Positions 52,670 through 61,385 of a DNA stretch of 64,000 nt are shown piece by piece. A program made the position numbers and the translations under genes. Every line of letters starts with the position of its first letter. Position 1 is the first letter of the stretch. Under the pieces are notes generated by a model. That model saw only the letters and a program-made list of their open reading frames with translations. It was not told where the DNA came from and did no database searches. The DNA comes from Gemmatimonas aurantiaca T-27 (GTDB lineage Bacteria; Gemmatimonadota; Gemmatimonadetes; Gemmatimonadales; Gemmatimonadaceae). Location: positions 186,001 through 250,000 of the forward strand of contig NC_012489.1 of NCBI RefSeq assembly GCF_000010305.1. The letters run 5' to 3'.

Positions 52670-52913
52670 GACCGCCTCCTCTCCACCGGAAAAGTTCTGA
52701 TCGTGCATGGTGCGCGATAGTGCGCCGCATGCGATGCCAGGACTCCGCCTGGCATATGATTGCGCACGAGCTTTCGCATGCGCGCGACCATATGCTCCTA
52801 GTACATAGAGATTCGGCGGGAGTCAAGCCGTGGCGGTGCGCAACGTGCAATTCGGCATGCAATTGTCACCGATTCGCGGTGCGGCGTGCGGTCGGCTCGT
52901 GCGCGATGCCGTG

Positions 52914-54035
52914 TTACGGCCGGGGGTCGACACGCGGGATGGTTGGCACCTCACCACGTTCGACCACGGCGCACAGGGCTTCGCAGACACCGGGTTCGAG
53001 CATGCTGCCCACCTGGGTGGTCAGGTAGGCAAGGGTCTCCTGCGCCGACATGGGATCACGATAGGCGCGCTTGGACGTGAGGGCGTCGAAAGCGTCGGCC
53101 GCGGTGAGGATCCGACCACCGATGGTGATATCCAGCCCCGAGCGACCGTGGGGGTACCCGGCGCCATTCCAGCGCTCGTGGTGGTCGCGGATGAAGTACA
53201 GCACGTCGCCCAGGTGGTTCAGGGGGCTCAGGATTTCGAGACCAATGAGCACGTGGTCCTTCACATGCGAGAACTCGTCGTCGCTGAGGCGGCCGGGCTT
53301 GTTCAGCACCTCTTCCCGAATCCCGATCTTGCCCACGTCGTGCAGGCGTCCGGCCAGATGGATCTTGTCCACGGTGTCCGCCGGCAACCCCAATTCGGTC
53401 GCGATGGCGGCGCCCAGGTCGGCGACCCGCTGGGAATGTCCCCGGAGGTAGAGGTCCTTCGCCTCCATCGCGTTGATCAGCGTTTCGGCGATGCTCACCG
53501 TGAGCGCCCGCAGCGCCTCCTTTTCCTGTTCGAGCTGGAAGGTGCGCAGGGCCACCTCCTCGCGAATCAGGCGGTCGATGGCGTGCCGCTCCATCGTGCG
53601 CATCCGGCGCATCGAAGCCCGCTCGACGGCGGCCAGCAGATCGGGCAGCTCGACCGGCTTGGTGAGGTAGTCGAACGCGCCGTTGGACAGGGCGTCGGTG
53701 GCACTCTGGGCATCGTTGACGGCGGTCAACATGATGATCCCGAGATGGGGATCATGCGTGAGGGCCTGTGGCACCACTTCGAGTCCACTCACACCGGGCA
53801 TGCGCAGGTCGCACAGCATCAGCGAGAAACGCTGCTGGGCGAGGATGGACAGGGCCACCGTGCCCGATTCGGCCATCTCCACCTCGTATCCGCGCGTGCG
53901 GAGGAAGCGGCTCAGGGCCAGCCGGATGGTCGATTCATCGTCGACGACGAGGATGCGTCGCAACGAGTCGTCCACCTGGGCCGCACCGGCGGCCTCGATG
54001 GCGCGAATGGGATCGATGGCAGGAGAGATGTCCAT
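52914..54035 (-). CDS. Response regulator with HD-GYP domain
   Basis: A 373-residue two-component output protein. The receiver domain (residues 28-140) has ILVVDDESTIR, the phospho-Asp in LMLCDLRMPGVSG, and Lys in DYLTKPVE. A linker helix leads to the HD-GYP domain: HSQRVADLGAAIA, the HD pair in GRLHDVGKIGI, HVLIGLEIL and the GYP motif in HERWNGAGYPHG, with the final AYRDPMSAQETLAYL. Such proteins hydrolyse cyclic di-GMP. It is 18 nt behind the histidine kinase gene and almost certainly its partner. Confidence 0.94.
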   Translation of the reverse strand: MDISPAIDPIRAIEAAGAAQVDDSLRRILVVDDESTIRLALSRFLRTRGYEVEMAESGTVALSILAQQRFSLMLCDLRMPGVSGLEVVPQALTHDPHLGIIMLTAVNDAQSATDALSNGAFDYLTKPVELPDLLAAVERASMRRMRTMERHAIDRLIREEVALRTFQLEQEKEALRALTVSIAETLINAMEAKDLYLRGHSQRVADLGAAIATELGLPADTVDKIHLAGRLHDVGKIGIREEVLNKPGRLSDDEFSHVKDHVLIGLEILSPLNHLGDVLYFIRDHHERWNGAGYPHGRSGLDITIGGRILTAADAFDALTSKRAYRDPMSAQETLAYLTTQVGSMLEPGVCEALCAVVERGEVPTIPRVDPRP

Positions 54036-54053
54036 GACGACCAGATCAGGAAT

Positions 54054-56681
54054 TCACGCAGAAAGCGCGGGCAATACGATAGTGACCGTTGTCCCGACGT
54101 CGGGCACGGACTCGACAGAAACGGTGCCACCATGCGCACGAACAATGCCGTAGCTGACACTCAGGCCGAGGCCCGTGCCCACACCATTGGGTTTCGTCGT
54201 GAAGAACGGTTCGAAGATGCGTCGCCGCACTTCCTCCGGCATCCCCTTGCCGGTGTCCGTGGCGGTGATGGACACCGTGTCGCCGTGCCCCTGTGTGGTC
54301 AATGTCAGCACGCGATGGGGACGATCCCGCATAGCGTACTCGGCATTCCCGATGATGTTGAGCAGCACCTGTTGCAGCTTCTGCGCATCACCGCTGACAC
54401 GCGGCGCTGACGGATCGAGTGCGAGCTGCACGTCGACACCGCCATTGCGCAGCGGGTATGCTCGCAATCGTACGACCTGACCGAGTGCATCGTTGATATC
54501 GACGGGCCCGGCGGCGCGTTCGGTATTGCGTGCAAAGAGCAGCAGGTCGTGAATGACGCCCTTGGCGCGGTCGGTTTCTTTCTTGATCAGCGCAACGGAC
54601 TCCCGCTGATCGTCGGTGAGGGTCTCCTCGAGCAGGAGCTGCGCAAAGGCCGAAATGCCGGTCAGCGGATTGTTGATTTCATGGGCCACGCCAGCCACCA
54701 GTTCACCGACCGCCACCATCTTCTCGGTGTGTCGCATCTGCTCTTCGAGCTGACGCTCCTGACTCACGTTGCGTACGCTGAGCACGCGGCCGAGCAGTCC
54801 ACCGTCCTGGGAGGTGAGGGGGCTGATCGCCACCGCGGCGGGGAACTCGCTGCCGTCGCGGCGCCGATGGACGTCGTGCGAGGCGCGTGGGCGCTGCTCG
54901 ATCACCGTCGGGTTGGGCGGCGTGGGGTGCGCGCCGGCGGCCGGCGGTGATTCGCTGGCGCCGTTGGTGTCACGCGCGATCGTCGGGTCGTCGTCGGGGG
55001 CGCCGCGTGCTCCCTCCGACACGACGAGTTCCTCGAAGCGCATGTCCATCAGCTCGTTCTGCGACCACCCGTACTCCCGCGCCGCTGCGGGATTGGCATA
55101 CCGCACGCCGACCCGGTCGAGAATGAAGATGGGGTGATTGATGGTCGTGAGCGCGGTCGCGAGGAGCTGCTCGCGATCGCGGGCGAGTCGCTCTTCCTCA
55201 TCCAGGAGCAGCGCGTCGATGGCGAGGGCCAGTGACGCCGACAAACGCTCGAGCGTGATGCGATGGTGCCGCGAGAGGGGGCCGGTTCGGTGGGCACTGG
55301 CAATCAGCACCCCCAGCGTCCGGTCGCGCGCGATGAGTGGCAGGACAAACGCCCACTCATCGGCGAGTCCGGCCTGCAGACTGACCGGTGCCAGCGGCGC
55401 GAGGTCGGTGCACTCGACGGCGTGGCCGTTGGGGGAGAGCTCGTGCAGCGCCAGCAGGCTGGCCGGCCGATGCCCACGCAGTCCGTCGAGCGTTCCGCTG
55501 GCGGCCACATATTCGATCATGCCATCGCGTGCACGGGCCACCCCGATGGCCTTGCCGATGGACGGCACAAACCGATCGAGGACGTGCAGCAACTCCGACG
55601 CGCCTTCATCGAGTTGACGCGCGTGCAGGGCCACACGGGCCACTTCCGCGGCACCTTCGGCACGCTGACGCTGCAGATCCTGCAGGGAAAACAAGCGCGC
55701 GGTTTCGACGGCGGTGCCGGCGTGGCGGGCAAGGATGGCGATCAGTTCGAAGTCATGGCTGTCGAACGCCTGGTGTCGTGGCGCGAGCAACCGGATGACG
55801 CCCGCCGTCCGATTGCCATCACGCACGGGCGCGCAGAGCTCGGTGGTGCCCACGGCCACCTCCACACCGTCCTGCAAGTGCGACGCAAGACGGGCCACGC
55901 CCGCGCGGGCGGTGGCTTCGACGAGGGCGACATCGGCGAGGGGCGCAAAGTCCGCGCTGGTCATGTGACCGTGTTCGAGGCAGACCACGCGCTCGAGGGA
56001 GTCGAGCCGCCGGATGAACACCTCGCAGCGCGCGGCCGGCACAACCAGTTGCACCGCTTCAGCGATACCACCCGGCAGCGAATCCTCGCGGGAGAGCTGG
56101 GTCAGGCGCTGCTGGGCCCGGGCGAGGGCGGTGAGTCGTTCGGCGCGCCGCTCGAGCTCATCCCGCACATCGGCGTTGCGCAGGGCCAGCGCACACTGCG
56201 TGGCAATACCTGAGAGGATCGATTGGGTCGGCGCATCGAAGGTGCGCCGATCGAGGTAGCGCAGGGTCAGCATGCCCTGCACACGGCCCTCGATGATGAG
56301 CGGCAGCAGGGCCGCCGAATGGACATTGTTTTCGAGCAAATGACGGGCGAGCGGGCGGCCTTCGCGCGCAAACGCTTCCACGTCCTCGATGAAGCGCGGG
56401 GTGAGCTCCCGCACCGCATCGCCCAGAAAACTGTCCCAGAAGTTGCTGCCGATCCGGGAGGGCGAGGTGAGGACCACGCCCCATTGATGCTCGAGATGCC
56501 CGCGTTGTGCACCCACGTCGACGCCGTACAGGGCAAAGCCGTCGGCTTGCAGGTCCGTGACCACAATGCGTTCCAGCGCCGCGTGCAGCGATGCACGCGA
56601 GGTGGCCCCCGCAAACGCCTCCGCGACCCGGGCGAGCAACACGCCCAGATGCGCGGCGGGTGGGACGTCTTCAGGGCGCAT
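54054..56681 (-). CDS. GAF-PAS sensor histidine kinase
   Basis: An 875-residue soluble-looking kinase. Two or three GAF-type sensor regions fill about 1-510 (for example [30 protein letters not shown] and [25 protein letters not shown]). A PAS segment ([23 protein letters not shown]) follows near 530-640 and the HisKA box [24 protein letters not shown] has His near 667. The HATPase_c motifs are [34 protein letters not shown] and [13 protein letters not shown]. There is no TM span, so it senses a cytoplasmic signal. GTG 56684 is the alternative start. Partner of the HD-GYP regulator downstream. Confidence 0.93.
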   Translation of the reverse strand: MRPEDVPPAAHLGVLLARVAEAFAGATSRASLHAALERIVVTDLQADGFALYGVDVGAQRGHLEHQWGVVLTSPSRIGSNFWDSFLGDAVRELTPRFIEDVEAFAREGRPLARHLLENNVHSAALLPLIIEGRVQGMLTLRYLDRRTFDAPTQSILSGIATQCALALRNADVRDELERRAERLTALARAQQRLTQLSREDSLPGGIAEAVQLVVPAARCEVFIRRLDSLERVVCLEHGHMTSADFAPLADVALVEATARAGVARLASHLQDGVEVAVGTTELCAPVRDGNRTAGVIRLLAPRHQAFDSHDFELIAILARHAGTAVETARLFSLQDLQRQRAEGAAEVARVALHARQLDEGASELLHVLDRFVPSIGKAIGVARARDGMIEYVAASGTLDGLRGHRPASLLALHELSPNGHAVECTDLAPLAPVSLQAGLADEWAFVLPLIARDRTLGVLIASAHRTGPLSRHHRITLERLSASLALAIDALLLDEEERLARDREQLLATALTTINHPIFILDRVGVRYANPAAAREYGWSQNELMDMRFEELVVSEGARGAPDDDPTIARDTNGASESPPAAGAHPTPPNPTVIEQRPRASHDVHRRRDGSEFPAAVAISPLTSQDGGLLGRVLSVRNVSQERQLEEQMRHTEKMVAVGELVAGVAHEINNPLTGISAFAQLLLEETLTDDQRESVALIKKETDRAKGVIHDLLLFARNTERAAGPVDINDALGQVVRLRAYPLRNGGVDVQLALDPSAPRVSGDAQKLQQVLLNIIGNAEYAMRDRPHRVLTLTTQGHGDTVSITATDTGKGMPEEVRRRIFEPFFTTKPNGVGTGLGLSVSYGIVRAHGGTVSVESVPDVGTTVTIVLPALSA

Positions 56682-56708
56682 CACCGCGTGAAGCCCCAGC
56701 GGGAGGAA

Positions 56709-57482
56709 CTACTTACGACGCGCCTCTTCGACGGCGCGATCGATCTCCGCACGGTGCAGTTGATAGTCCGGCCGCTCGATGGCGAGCTGGGCCTGCAGGG
56801 CGTCGAGCAAGCGCTTGTCGAATCCGGCCGCTGACTTGGTGTCATTGTCCATGCGCGCACCGCGCGCCGCGAGCAGAAGACCGAGGAGATCGTCCGGGCT
56901 CGCCTTCAGGATGGTGTCGGCTTGTGCGCGGGCCACGGCGGCGTTGCCGGTGACTTCCGCGATACGGCCGTGATGATAACGCTCGTCGGGGGTGGGCGAT
57001 TCGAGCATCTCGTGCGACGCCATGGCCATCGGCGCGAAGAACGCGACCGAGTCGACCTTACCGTCCTGCACGTACGTCATCATACGCTGATACAGACGAT
57101 TGGCGCGCTCGCTGGGTGACAGGTCGCCGATGCTGGGGGCCGGGCCACCGGCACCCGCCTGGCCCATGGCCTGCCCATCGATGGCCTGCGTGGGGAGCGA
57201 GTTGGACGAACCGTCGATTCCCGACCCCTTGGCCGCACCGAAGTTCCGGCCAGCGAACATGGCCACCAGTGCGAGCAGGGCCACGAAGGCCACACCCCAC
57301 GGCAACACGGACGCGGCCGAGCCGGACGCCGGCGCGGGGGCGGAGTGACCCGCTCGCGTGGGGCCCGCGCCTTCGCCAGCAGGGGTGCCACAGCGGTGGC
57401 AGAAACGTGCGCCGGCCGAAAGTGCCGCGCCGCAGGCGGCACAGAAGCCGCCGGAGTGAGCCGAAGTCTTGGAGGCAGTCAT
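56709..57482 (-). CDS. Zinc-ribbon membrane protein with TPR-like tail
   Basis: A 257-residue protein. An N-terminal zinc ribbon (GFCAACGAAL and RFCHRCGTP, CxxC pairs 14 residues apart) is followed by a Pro/Ala linker and one TM helix (residues 60-80, VAFVALLALVAMFAG). The C-terminal 150 residues are helical and resemble TPR repeats (ANRLYQRMMTYVQDGKVD, VARAQADTILKASPDDLLGLLLAARGA). It starts the operon that continues with the histidine kinase (27 nt gap). Its ATG is 27 bp from that of the divergent glnA. Confidence 0.65.
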   Translation of the reverse strand: MTASKTSAHSGGFCAACGAALSAGARFCHRCGTPAGEGAGPTRAGHSAPAPASGSAASVLPWGVAFVALLALVAMFAGRNFGAAKGSGIDGSSNSLPTQAIDGQAMGQAGAGGPAPSIGDLSPSERANRLYQRMMTYVQDGKVDSVAFFAPMAMASHEMLESPTPDERYHHGRIAEVTGNAAVARAQADTILKASPDDLLGLLLAARGARMDNDTKSAAGFDKRLLDALQAQLAIERPDYQLHRAEIDRAVEEARRK

Positions 57483-57498
57483 GCGGCCTCTAAGGTAC

Positions 57499-57509
57499 TA
57501 CAATACGTC
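57499..57509 (+). promoter_or_regulatory. -10 element abutting the glnA start
   Basis: TACAAT (57499-57504) ends 5 nt before the ATG of glnA, so a start at or next to the A of ATG is likely and the message would be leaderless. No RBS fits in the space. Confidence 0.5.
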
Positions 57510-58877
57510 ATGGCCACGCCAAGTCGCTCACTGCTTCCTGCCAATCTGGATGGCGCCACCGCCACCGATATTCTCGAGCTCGCAGAAGCGCACCAGGTGC
57601 GTTTTCTCCGGCTCCAGTTCACGGACATCCTCGGCGTCATCAAGAACGTCGAGATCCCGAGCTCGCAATTCAGAAAGGCGATGAAGGGCGACATCATGTT
57701 CGATGGCTCCAGCATCGCCGGTTTTGTGCGAGTGGAAGAGTCGGACATGCTGCTGGCCCCGGACCTGAGCACCTTCCAGATCTTTCCGTGGGGCGACCCG
57801 GCGTCGCGGGTGGGGCGTCTGATCTGCGACATCACCATGCCCGATGGCTCGCCGTTTGTGGGTGACCCGCGCGGTGCGCTCAAGCGGCAGTTGGCGGCGG
57901 CGGCCGAACATGGCTTCGTGATGAATGCCGGCATGGAAGCGGAATTTTTCCTCTTCAAGTCGGCCGATGACGGCCGCCCGGGCACCACCACGCATGATGT
58001 GGGCGGGTACTTCGATCTGGCGCCGATGGATTTGGGCGAAGATGCACGCCGAGCGATCGTCGATGCCCTGGAGCTGATGGGGTTCGAGGTGGAAGCCGCC
58101 CATCATGAGGTGGCGCATGGTCAGCATGAAATCGATTTCCGCTATGCCGACGCCCTGCGCACGGCCGACAACATCGCGACGTTCCGCTTTGTCGTGAAGC
58201 AGGTGGCCCGTCAGTTCGGGCTGTTTGCCTCGTTCATGCCGAAGCCGGTGTTCGGGCAGAACGGCAGCGGTATGCATGCACACCAGAGTCTGTTCAAAGG
58301 TGGGCAGAACGCCTTCTGGGATCCGTCGCGCGAATGGTCGCTGAGCCTCACGGCGCTGCACTACATCGGTGGCCTGCTGCGGCACGCGCGCGCCATGTGT
58401 GCGGTGACCAACCCCATCGTGAACAGTTACAAGCGGTTGGTTCCCGGGTTCGAAGCGCCGGTGAACGTGGCGTGGAGCATGCGCAATCGTTCGCCGATGA
58501 TCCGTGTACCGGAGCGTCGCGGGTCGGGCACCCGCATCGAACTGCGCACCCCCGATCCGAGTGCCAACCCCTATCTCGCCCTCACCGTGATGCTGGCGGC
58601 AGGGCTGGACGGGCTGCGCACCGAGGCGGATTGGCGCGAGCCGGTGAACACCAACATCTGGGAGATGTCGCACCGCGAGCGTCGGCGACTACGGGTGGAC
58701 GACCTGCCCCAGTCCCTGCACGAGGCGTGCGACGAGCTCGAAAAGGACGAAGTGATCTGCGGTGCGCTGGGCGACCATATCACGCAACAGTTCCTTGCTG
58801 CCAAGCGCGCCGAGTGGACCGAGTACAATCAGCAGGTCACCGCGTGGGAACAGGCGCGGTATCTGGCGCGGTACTAG
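57510..58877 (+). CDS. glnA: Glutamine synthetase type I
   Basis: A 455-residue GSI enzyme that makes glutamine from glutamate, ammonia and ATP. Motifs: MFDGSSIAGF, the ATP-binding KPVFGQNGSGMHAHQSLF, NSYKRLVPGFEAPV, and RVPERRGSGTRIELRTPDPSANPYL. In the Tyr-adenylylation region near the C-terminus I see no NLYDL-type site, as in GSI-alpha enzymes controlled by feedback. The ATG at 57510 has no RBS but a -10 hexamer 5 nt upstream. Divergent from the zinc-ribbon gene. Confidence 0.95.
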   Translation: MATPSRSLLPANLDGATATDILELAEAHQVRFLRLQFTDILGVIKNVEIPSSQFRKAMKGDIMFDGSSIAGFVRVEESDMLLAPDLSTFQIFPWGDPASRVGRLICDITMPDGSPFVGDPRGALKRQLAAAAEHGFVMNAGMEAEFFLFKSADDGRPGTTTHDVGGYFDLAPMDLGEDARRAIVDALELMGFEVEAAHHEVAHGQHEIDFRYADALRTADNIATFRFVVKQVARQFGLFASFMPKPVFGQNGSGMHAHQSLFKGGQNAFWDPSREWSLSLTALHYIGGLLRHARAMCAVTNPIVNSYKRLVPGFEAPVNVAWSMRNRSPMIRVPERRGSGTRIELRTPDPSANPYLALTVMLAAGLDGLRTEADWREPVNTNIWEMSHRERRRLRVDDLPQSLHEACDELEKDEVICGALGDHITQQFLAAKRAEWTEYNQQVTAWEQARYLARY

Positions 58878-58934
58878 GCGCAGCATTGGGCGCTGGCGTT
58901 TGCGGGCTGTGACTCCCAGGTACATTCCCTCCCC

Positions 58935-59627
58935 ATGATCGATCGATTGCAGTCGGGACCGTTTGCGGACGGCACGCACAACGTACGAGTGGCACCGGAT
59001 GCGGTGCTGTCACAGAAGTATCCCTTCGTGCTGCCGCCACTGGGTTATGCCAACAACGCGGTGGAACCGGCGGTGGATGCGCAGACCATGGGCATTCATC
59101 ATGATCGGCATCACGCGGCGTATGTCACCAACCTCAACGCCGCCGTGCAACCGCAGACCGCGTTGCATGGTCTGACGCTGGGTGAGCTGCTGATGGGATT
59201 GCGGCGCTGGCCGCCTGCTGTGCAGACGGCCATTCGCAACAACGGCGGCGGTCACGCCAATCACGCGCTGTTCTGGAAACTGCTCTCGCCCGGTGGTGCC
59301 GTGGCGCAGGTACCGTCGGGGCGATTGGCCGAGATGGTGGCACGCGACTTCGAGACGGTGGACGCGTGCAAGGCGGCCTTGAAGGCGGCTGCCGTGTCGC
59401 AGTTCGGCAGTGGTTGGGCGTGGCTGGTGAAGACCGCCACGAGTCGCCTGGCCGTGCGCGCGCTGCCCAATCAGGACTCACCGCTGCTCGAAGGTGAGCT
59501 GCCCATCGTCGGCATCGATGTGTGGGAGCACGCCTACTATCTCAAGTATCAGAATCGCCGGGCCGACTACGTGGACGCGATTCTGGCGCGCATCAACTGG
59601 GACGTGGCGGGAGACCAGGTTGTCTGA
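58935..59627 (+). CDS. sodA: Superoxide dismutase (Fe/Mn type)
   Basis: A 230-residue enzyme with the metal ligands His (MGIHHDRHHAAYVTN), His (GGGHANHALFW) and Asp/His (VGIDVWEHAYYLKYQNRRADYV). Length is a little over the usual 200 because of an N-terminal extension of 30 residues before YPFVLPPLGYA, without a signal peptide pattern. GGHANHALFW with the Gly-rich lead suggests Mn or cambialistic use, but the metal cannot be settled by eye. Followed at once by an acetyltransferase gene that overlaps by 8 nt. Confidence 0.93.
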   Translation: MIDRLQSGPFADGTHNVRVAPDAVLSQKYPFVLPPLGYANNAVEPAVDAQTMGIHHDRHHAAYVTNLNAAVQPQTALHGLTLGELLMGLRRWPPAVQTAIRNNGGGHANHALFWKLLSPGGAVAQVPSGRLAEMVARDFETVDACKAALKAAAVSQFGSGWAWLVKTATSRLAVRALPNQDSPLLEGELPIVGIDVWEHAYYLKYQNRRADYVDAILARINWDVAGDQVV

Positions 59628-60288
59628 CGCGGTTGGCCGGCCGCCTTTTCATCCGGTTGCTGCGACACTCCATGGACGACATGTCCGTCTGGAGCCATTG
59701 GGTGCCCAGCATGCCGAAGGATTGCTGCATGCCGGCACCTATCCACAGCTCTGGGCGGTGACGGTACAACCGCCACTGGATTCGCCGGAGGCCGTGCAGC
59801 GCTATCTGGCCGATGCGATCCGACAGCATGACAGCGGTCAGGAAATACCTTTTGCCATCCTTGAACAGGCGTCCGGTCTGTTGATCGGCAGCACCCGCTG
59901 GATGGACATCGCGCGGGCGCATCACCGCGTGGAGATCGGCAGCACCTGGCTGACGCCGCGGGTGCAGGGCACGCTCATGAACACGGAAGCCAAGTACCTG
60001 CAACTCGTGCATCTGTTCGAGGTGCTGGGGGCCGTGCGGGTGCAGTTCAAGACGGATCTGCGGAATACCCAATCGCAGCGCGCCCTCGAGAAACTGGGAG
60101 CCATTCGTGAGGGCGTGCTGCGTCGTCATATGGTCGTGCGGGACGGCTATGTTCGTGATTCTGTGTACTACGGCATCACCGATCTGGATTGGCCGGGCGT
60201 GAAGCGTCGGCTCGAAGAGCGGCTCATGGCTGAGCAGGCGTCATCGGCCGCGTCAGTCCCAACTGGAGCGTCGTCGCTGTTCCGCTGA
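59620..60288 (+). CDS. GNAT family N-acetyltransferase (RimJ-like)
   Basis: A 222-residue acetyltransferase. HVRLEPLGAQHAEGLLHA opens the fold and IEIGSTWLTPRVQGTLMNTEAKYLQL and VRVQFKTDLRNTQSQRALEKLGAIREGVLRRH form the acetyl-CoA and substrate region typical of RimJ/RimL-type enzymes. The TTG at 59620 overlaps the sodA stop and has GGGAG in front. ORF extension upstream would lie in sodA. The last 65 nt overlap the convergent BIG2 lipoprotein gene. Substrate unknown. Confidence 0.82.
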   Translation: MSDAVGRPPFHPVAATLHGRHVRLEPLGAQHAEGLLHAGTYPQLWAVTVQPPLDSPEAVQRYLADAIRQHDSGQEIPFAILEQASGLLIGSTRWMDIARAHHRVEIGSTWLTPRVQGTLMNTEAKYLQLVHLFEVLGAVRVQFKTDLRNTQSQRALEKLGAIREGVLRRHMVVRDGYVRDSVYYGITDLDWPGVKRRLEERLMAEQASSAASVPTGASSLFR

Positions 60289-61045
60289 GGCGGAAGTTCA
60301 CCTGCGGTCCGCGCGGCACGGGTGCAAAGGTGTGCTGGAGATTGCCGACCTGCGTCGACGCGAGCACGGCGGTGGCGTCCAGGAAATTCCAGGTGGCCGC
60401 TCCACGATCGTATGCAACCGTGCGACCCACTTCGCGGTGCTCGATGCGTCCGTTGACCAGTTCACGTTCGATACCCACCAACTGCAGCACCACCTCATAG
60501 CGATCCTCGAGGTGCACAATGCCTGATTCGAGGCGCGTGAGCAGGTCCACAACACGTCCGTCACCGAGTGCGATGCGCTCCACGTCCACAATGGCTGGCA
60601 GTGCGCGTCCGTCCACCGTCGTGACGGTATAGCTCGTTCCGCCCACCACACTGTTCACCGAGACGCGCATCGTCGCCGCGAGTGCGCCCAGGCGCGCCGT
60701 GATCACGGTGCTGCCCGGCGCAATAGCGGTGAGGTGTCCGGCGGGCGATACCCGCAGGATGGCCGCATCGGCCGAACTCCAATCGAGCGGTCGATCTGCG
60801 AGCAGGGCGCCATTGGCGTCGCGCAGTGTGGCGACCATGCGTCGTGTGCTGCCCAGCGACATATCCATTGTCGCGCTCGGCAACGTGATGGACGCGACCG
60901 GCGTGGGTTGGGGAACGGGCGCCGGCTGTTCCGGTGCGATCGAGGTGTCGCTGTTGCAGGCGCCGAGGAACAGGGCGCAGGCGCACATGGCGATGCGTGC
61001 GCGATGGGACGGACGTGCCGTGATGCGGGACGAGTGCGAAGGCAT
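60224..61045 (-). CDS. BIG2-type lipoprotein
   Basis: A 273-residue exported lipoprotein. Signal peptide with lipobox LFLGAC (Cys30), a Pro-rich linker (PEQPAPVPQPTP), then one BIG2 immunoglobulin-like domain (SITLPSATMDMSLGSTRRMVATLRDANG, WSSADAAILRVSPAGHLTAIAPGSTVITA). The C-terminal 120 residues (GTSYTVTTVDGRALPAIVD, VLQLVGIERELVNG) form a beta-rich domain I do not recognise. It overlaps the end of the acetyltransferase gene on the other strand. Confidence 0.7.
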   Translation of the reverse strand: MPSHSSRITARPSHRARIAMCACALFLGACNSDTSIAPEQPAPVPQPTPVASITLPSATMDMSLGSTRRMVATLRDANGALLADRPLDWSSADAAILRVSPAGHLTAIAPGSTVITARLGALAATMRVSVNSVVGGTSYTVTTVDGRALPAIVDVERIALGDGRVVDLLTRLESGIVHLEDRYEVVLQLVGIERELVNGRIEHREVGRTVAYDRGAATWNFLDATAVLASTQVGNLQHTFAPVPRGPQVNFRLSGTATTLQLGLTRPMTPAQP

Positions 61046-61385
61046 GAGGGATCTCCGTATGTAAAGTGCGCGATCGGTGCTGACGCGCTGTGTGAGCGCC
61101 TGGCAGGATGTGATCGCGTGAGCGCACTACCTCACACCGATGGGCACTGTCACATGCATCCGTCGCACAACGGTGGCCTCGTCGCTCTCCGCAGAAAAGA
61201 AAATCTCGTGCGACATGACGTGTGACACGCTGCCGTCATGCCGGGTACGGCGGTCCGCATTCATCAGTGATGACATCGGATCGTGTGCCGCCCGATGAAA
61301 CTCGTCATGAAGAGTTTCCGTCAGGTGTCGGCGACGCAGGTCGTCATCAATCGATGTTCCCCTCAGATTTTACGGAGTGATTTTT
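61046..61385. other. 340-bp intergenic region between divergent lipoprotein genes
   Basis: Contains no gene that I can support. GGAG at about 61372-61377 followed by an AT-rich spacer serves as RBS for the gene starting at 61386. No clear -35/-10 pair was found. GTCATG recurs at 61235 and 61302. Confidence 0.4.

Noticed and set aside
51691-52671. A 326-codon rightward Pro/Trp/Ser-rich frame over the same region
   Set aside because: Repeat-derived shadow; no start signal and no recognisable domain.
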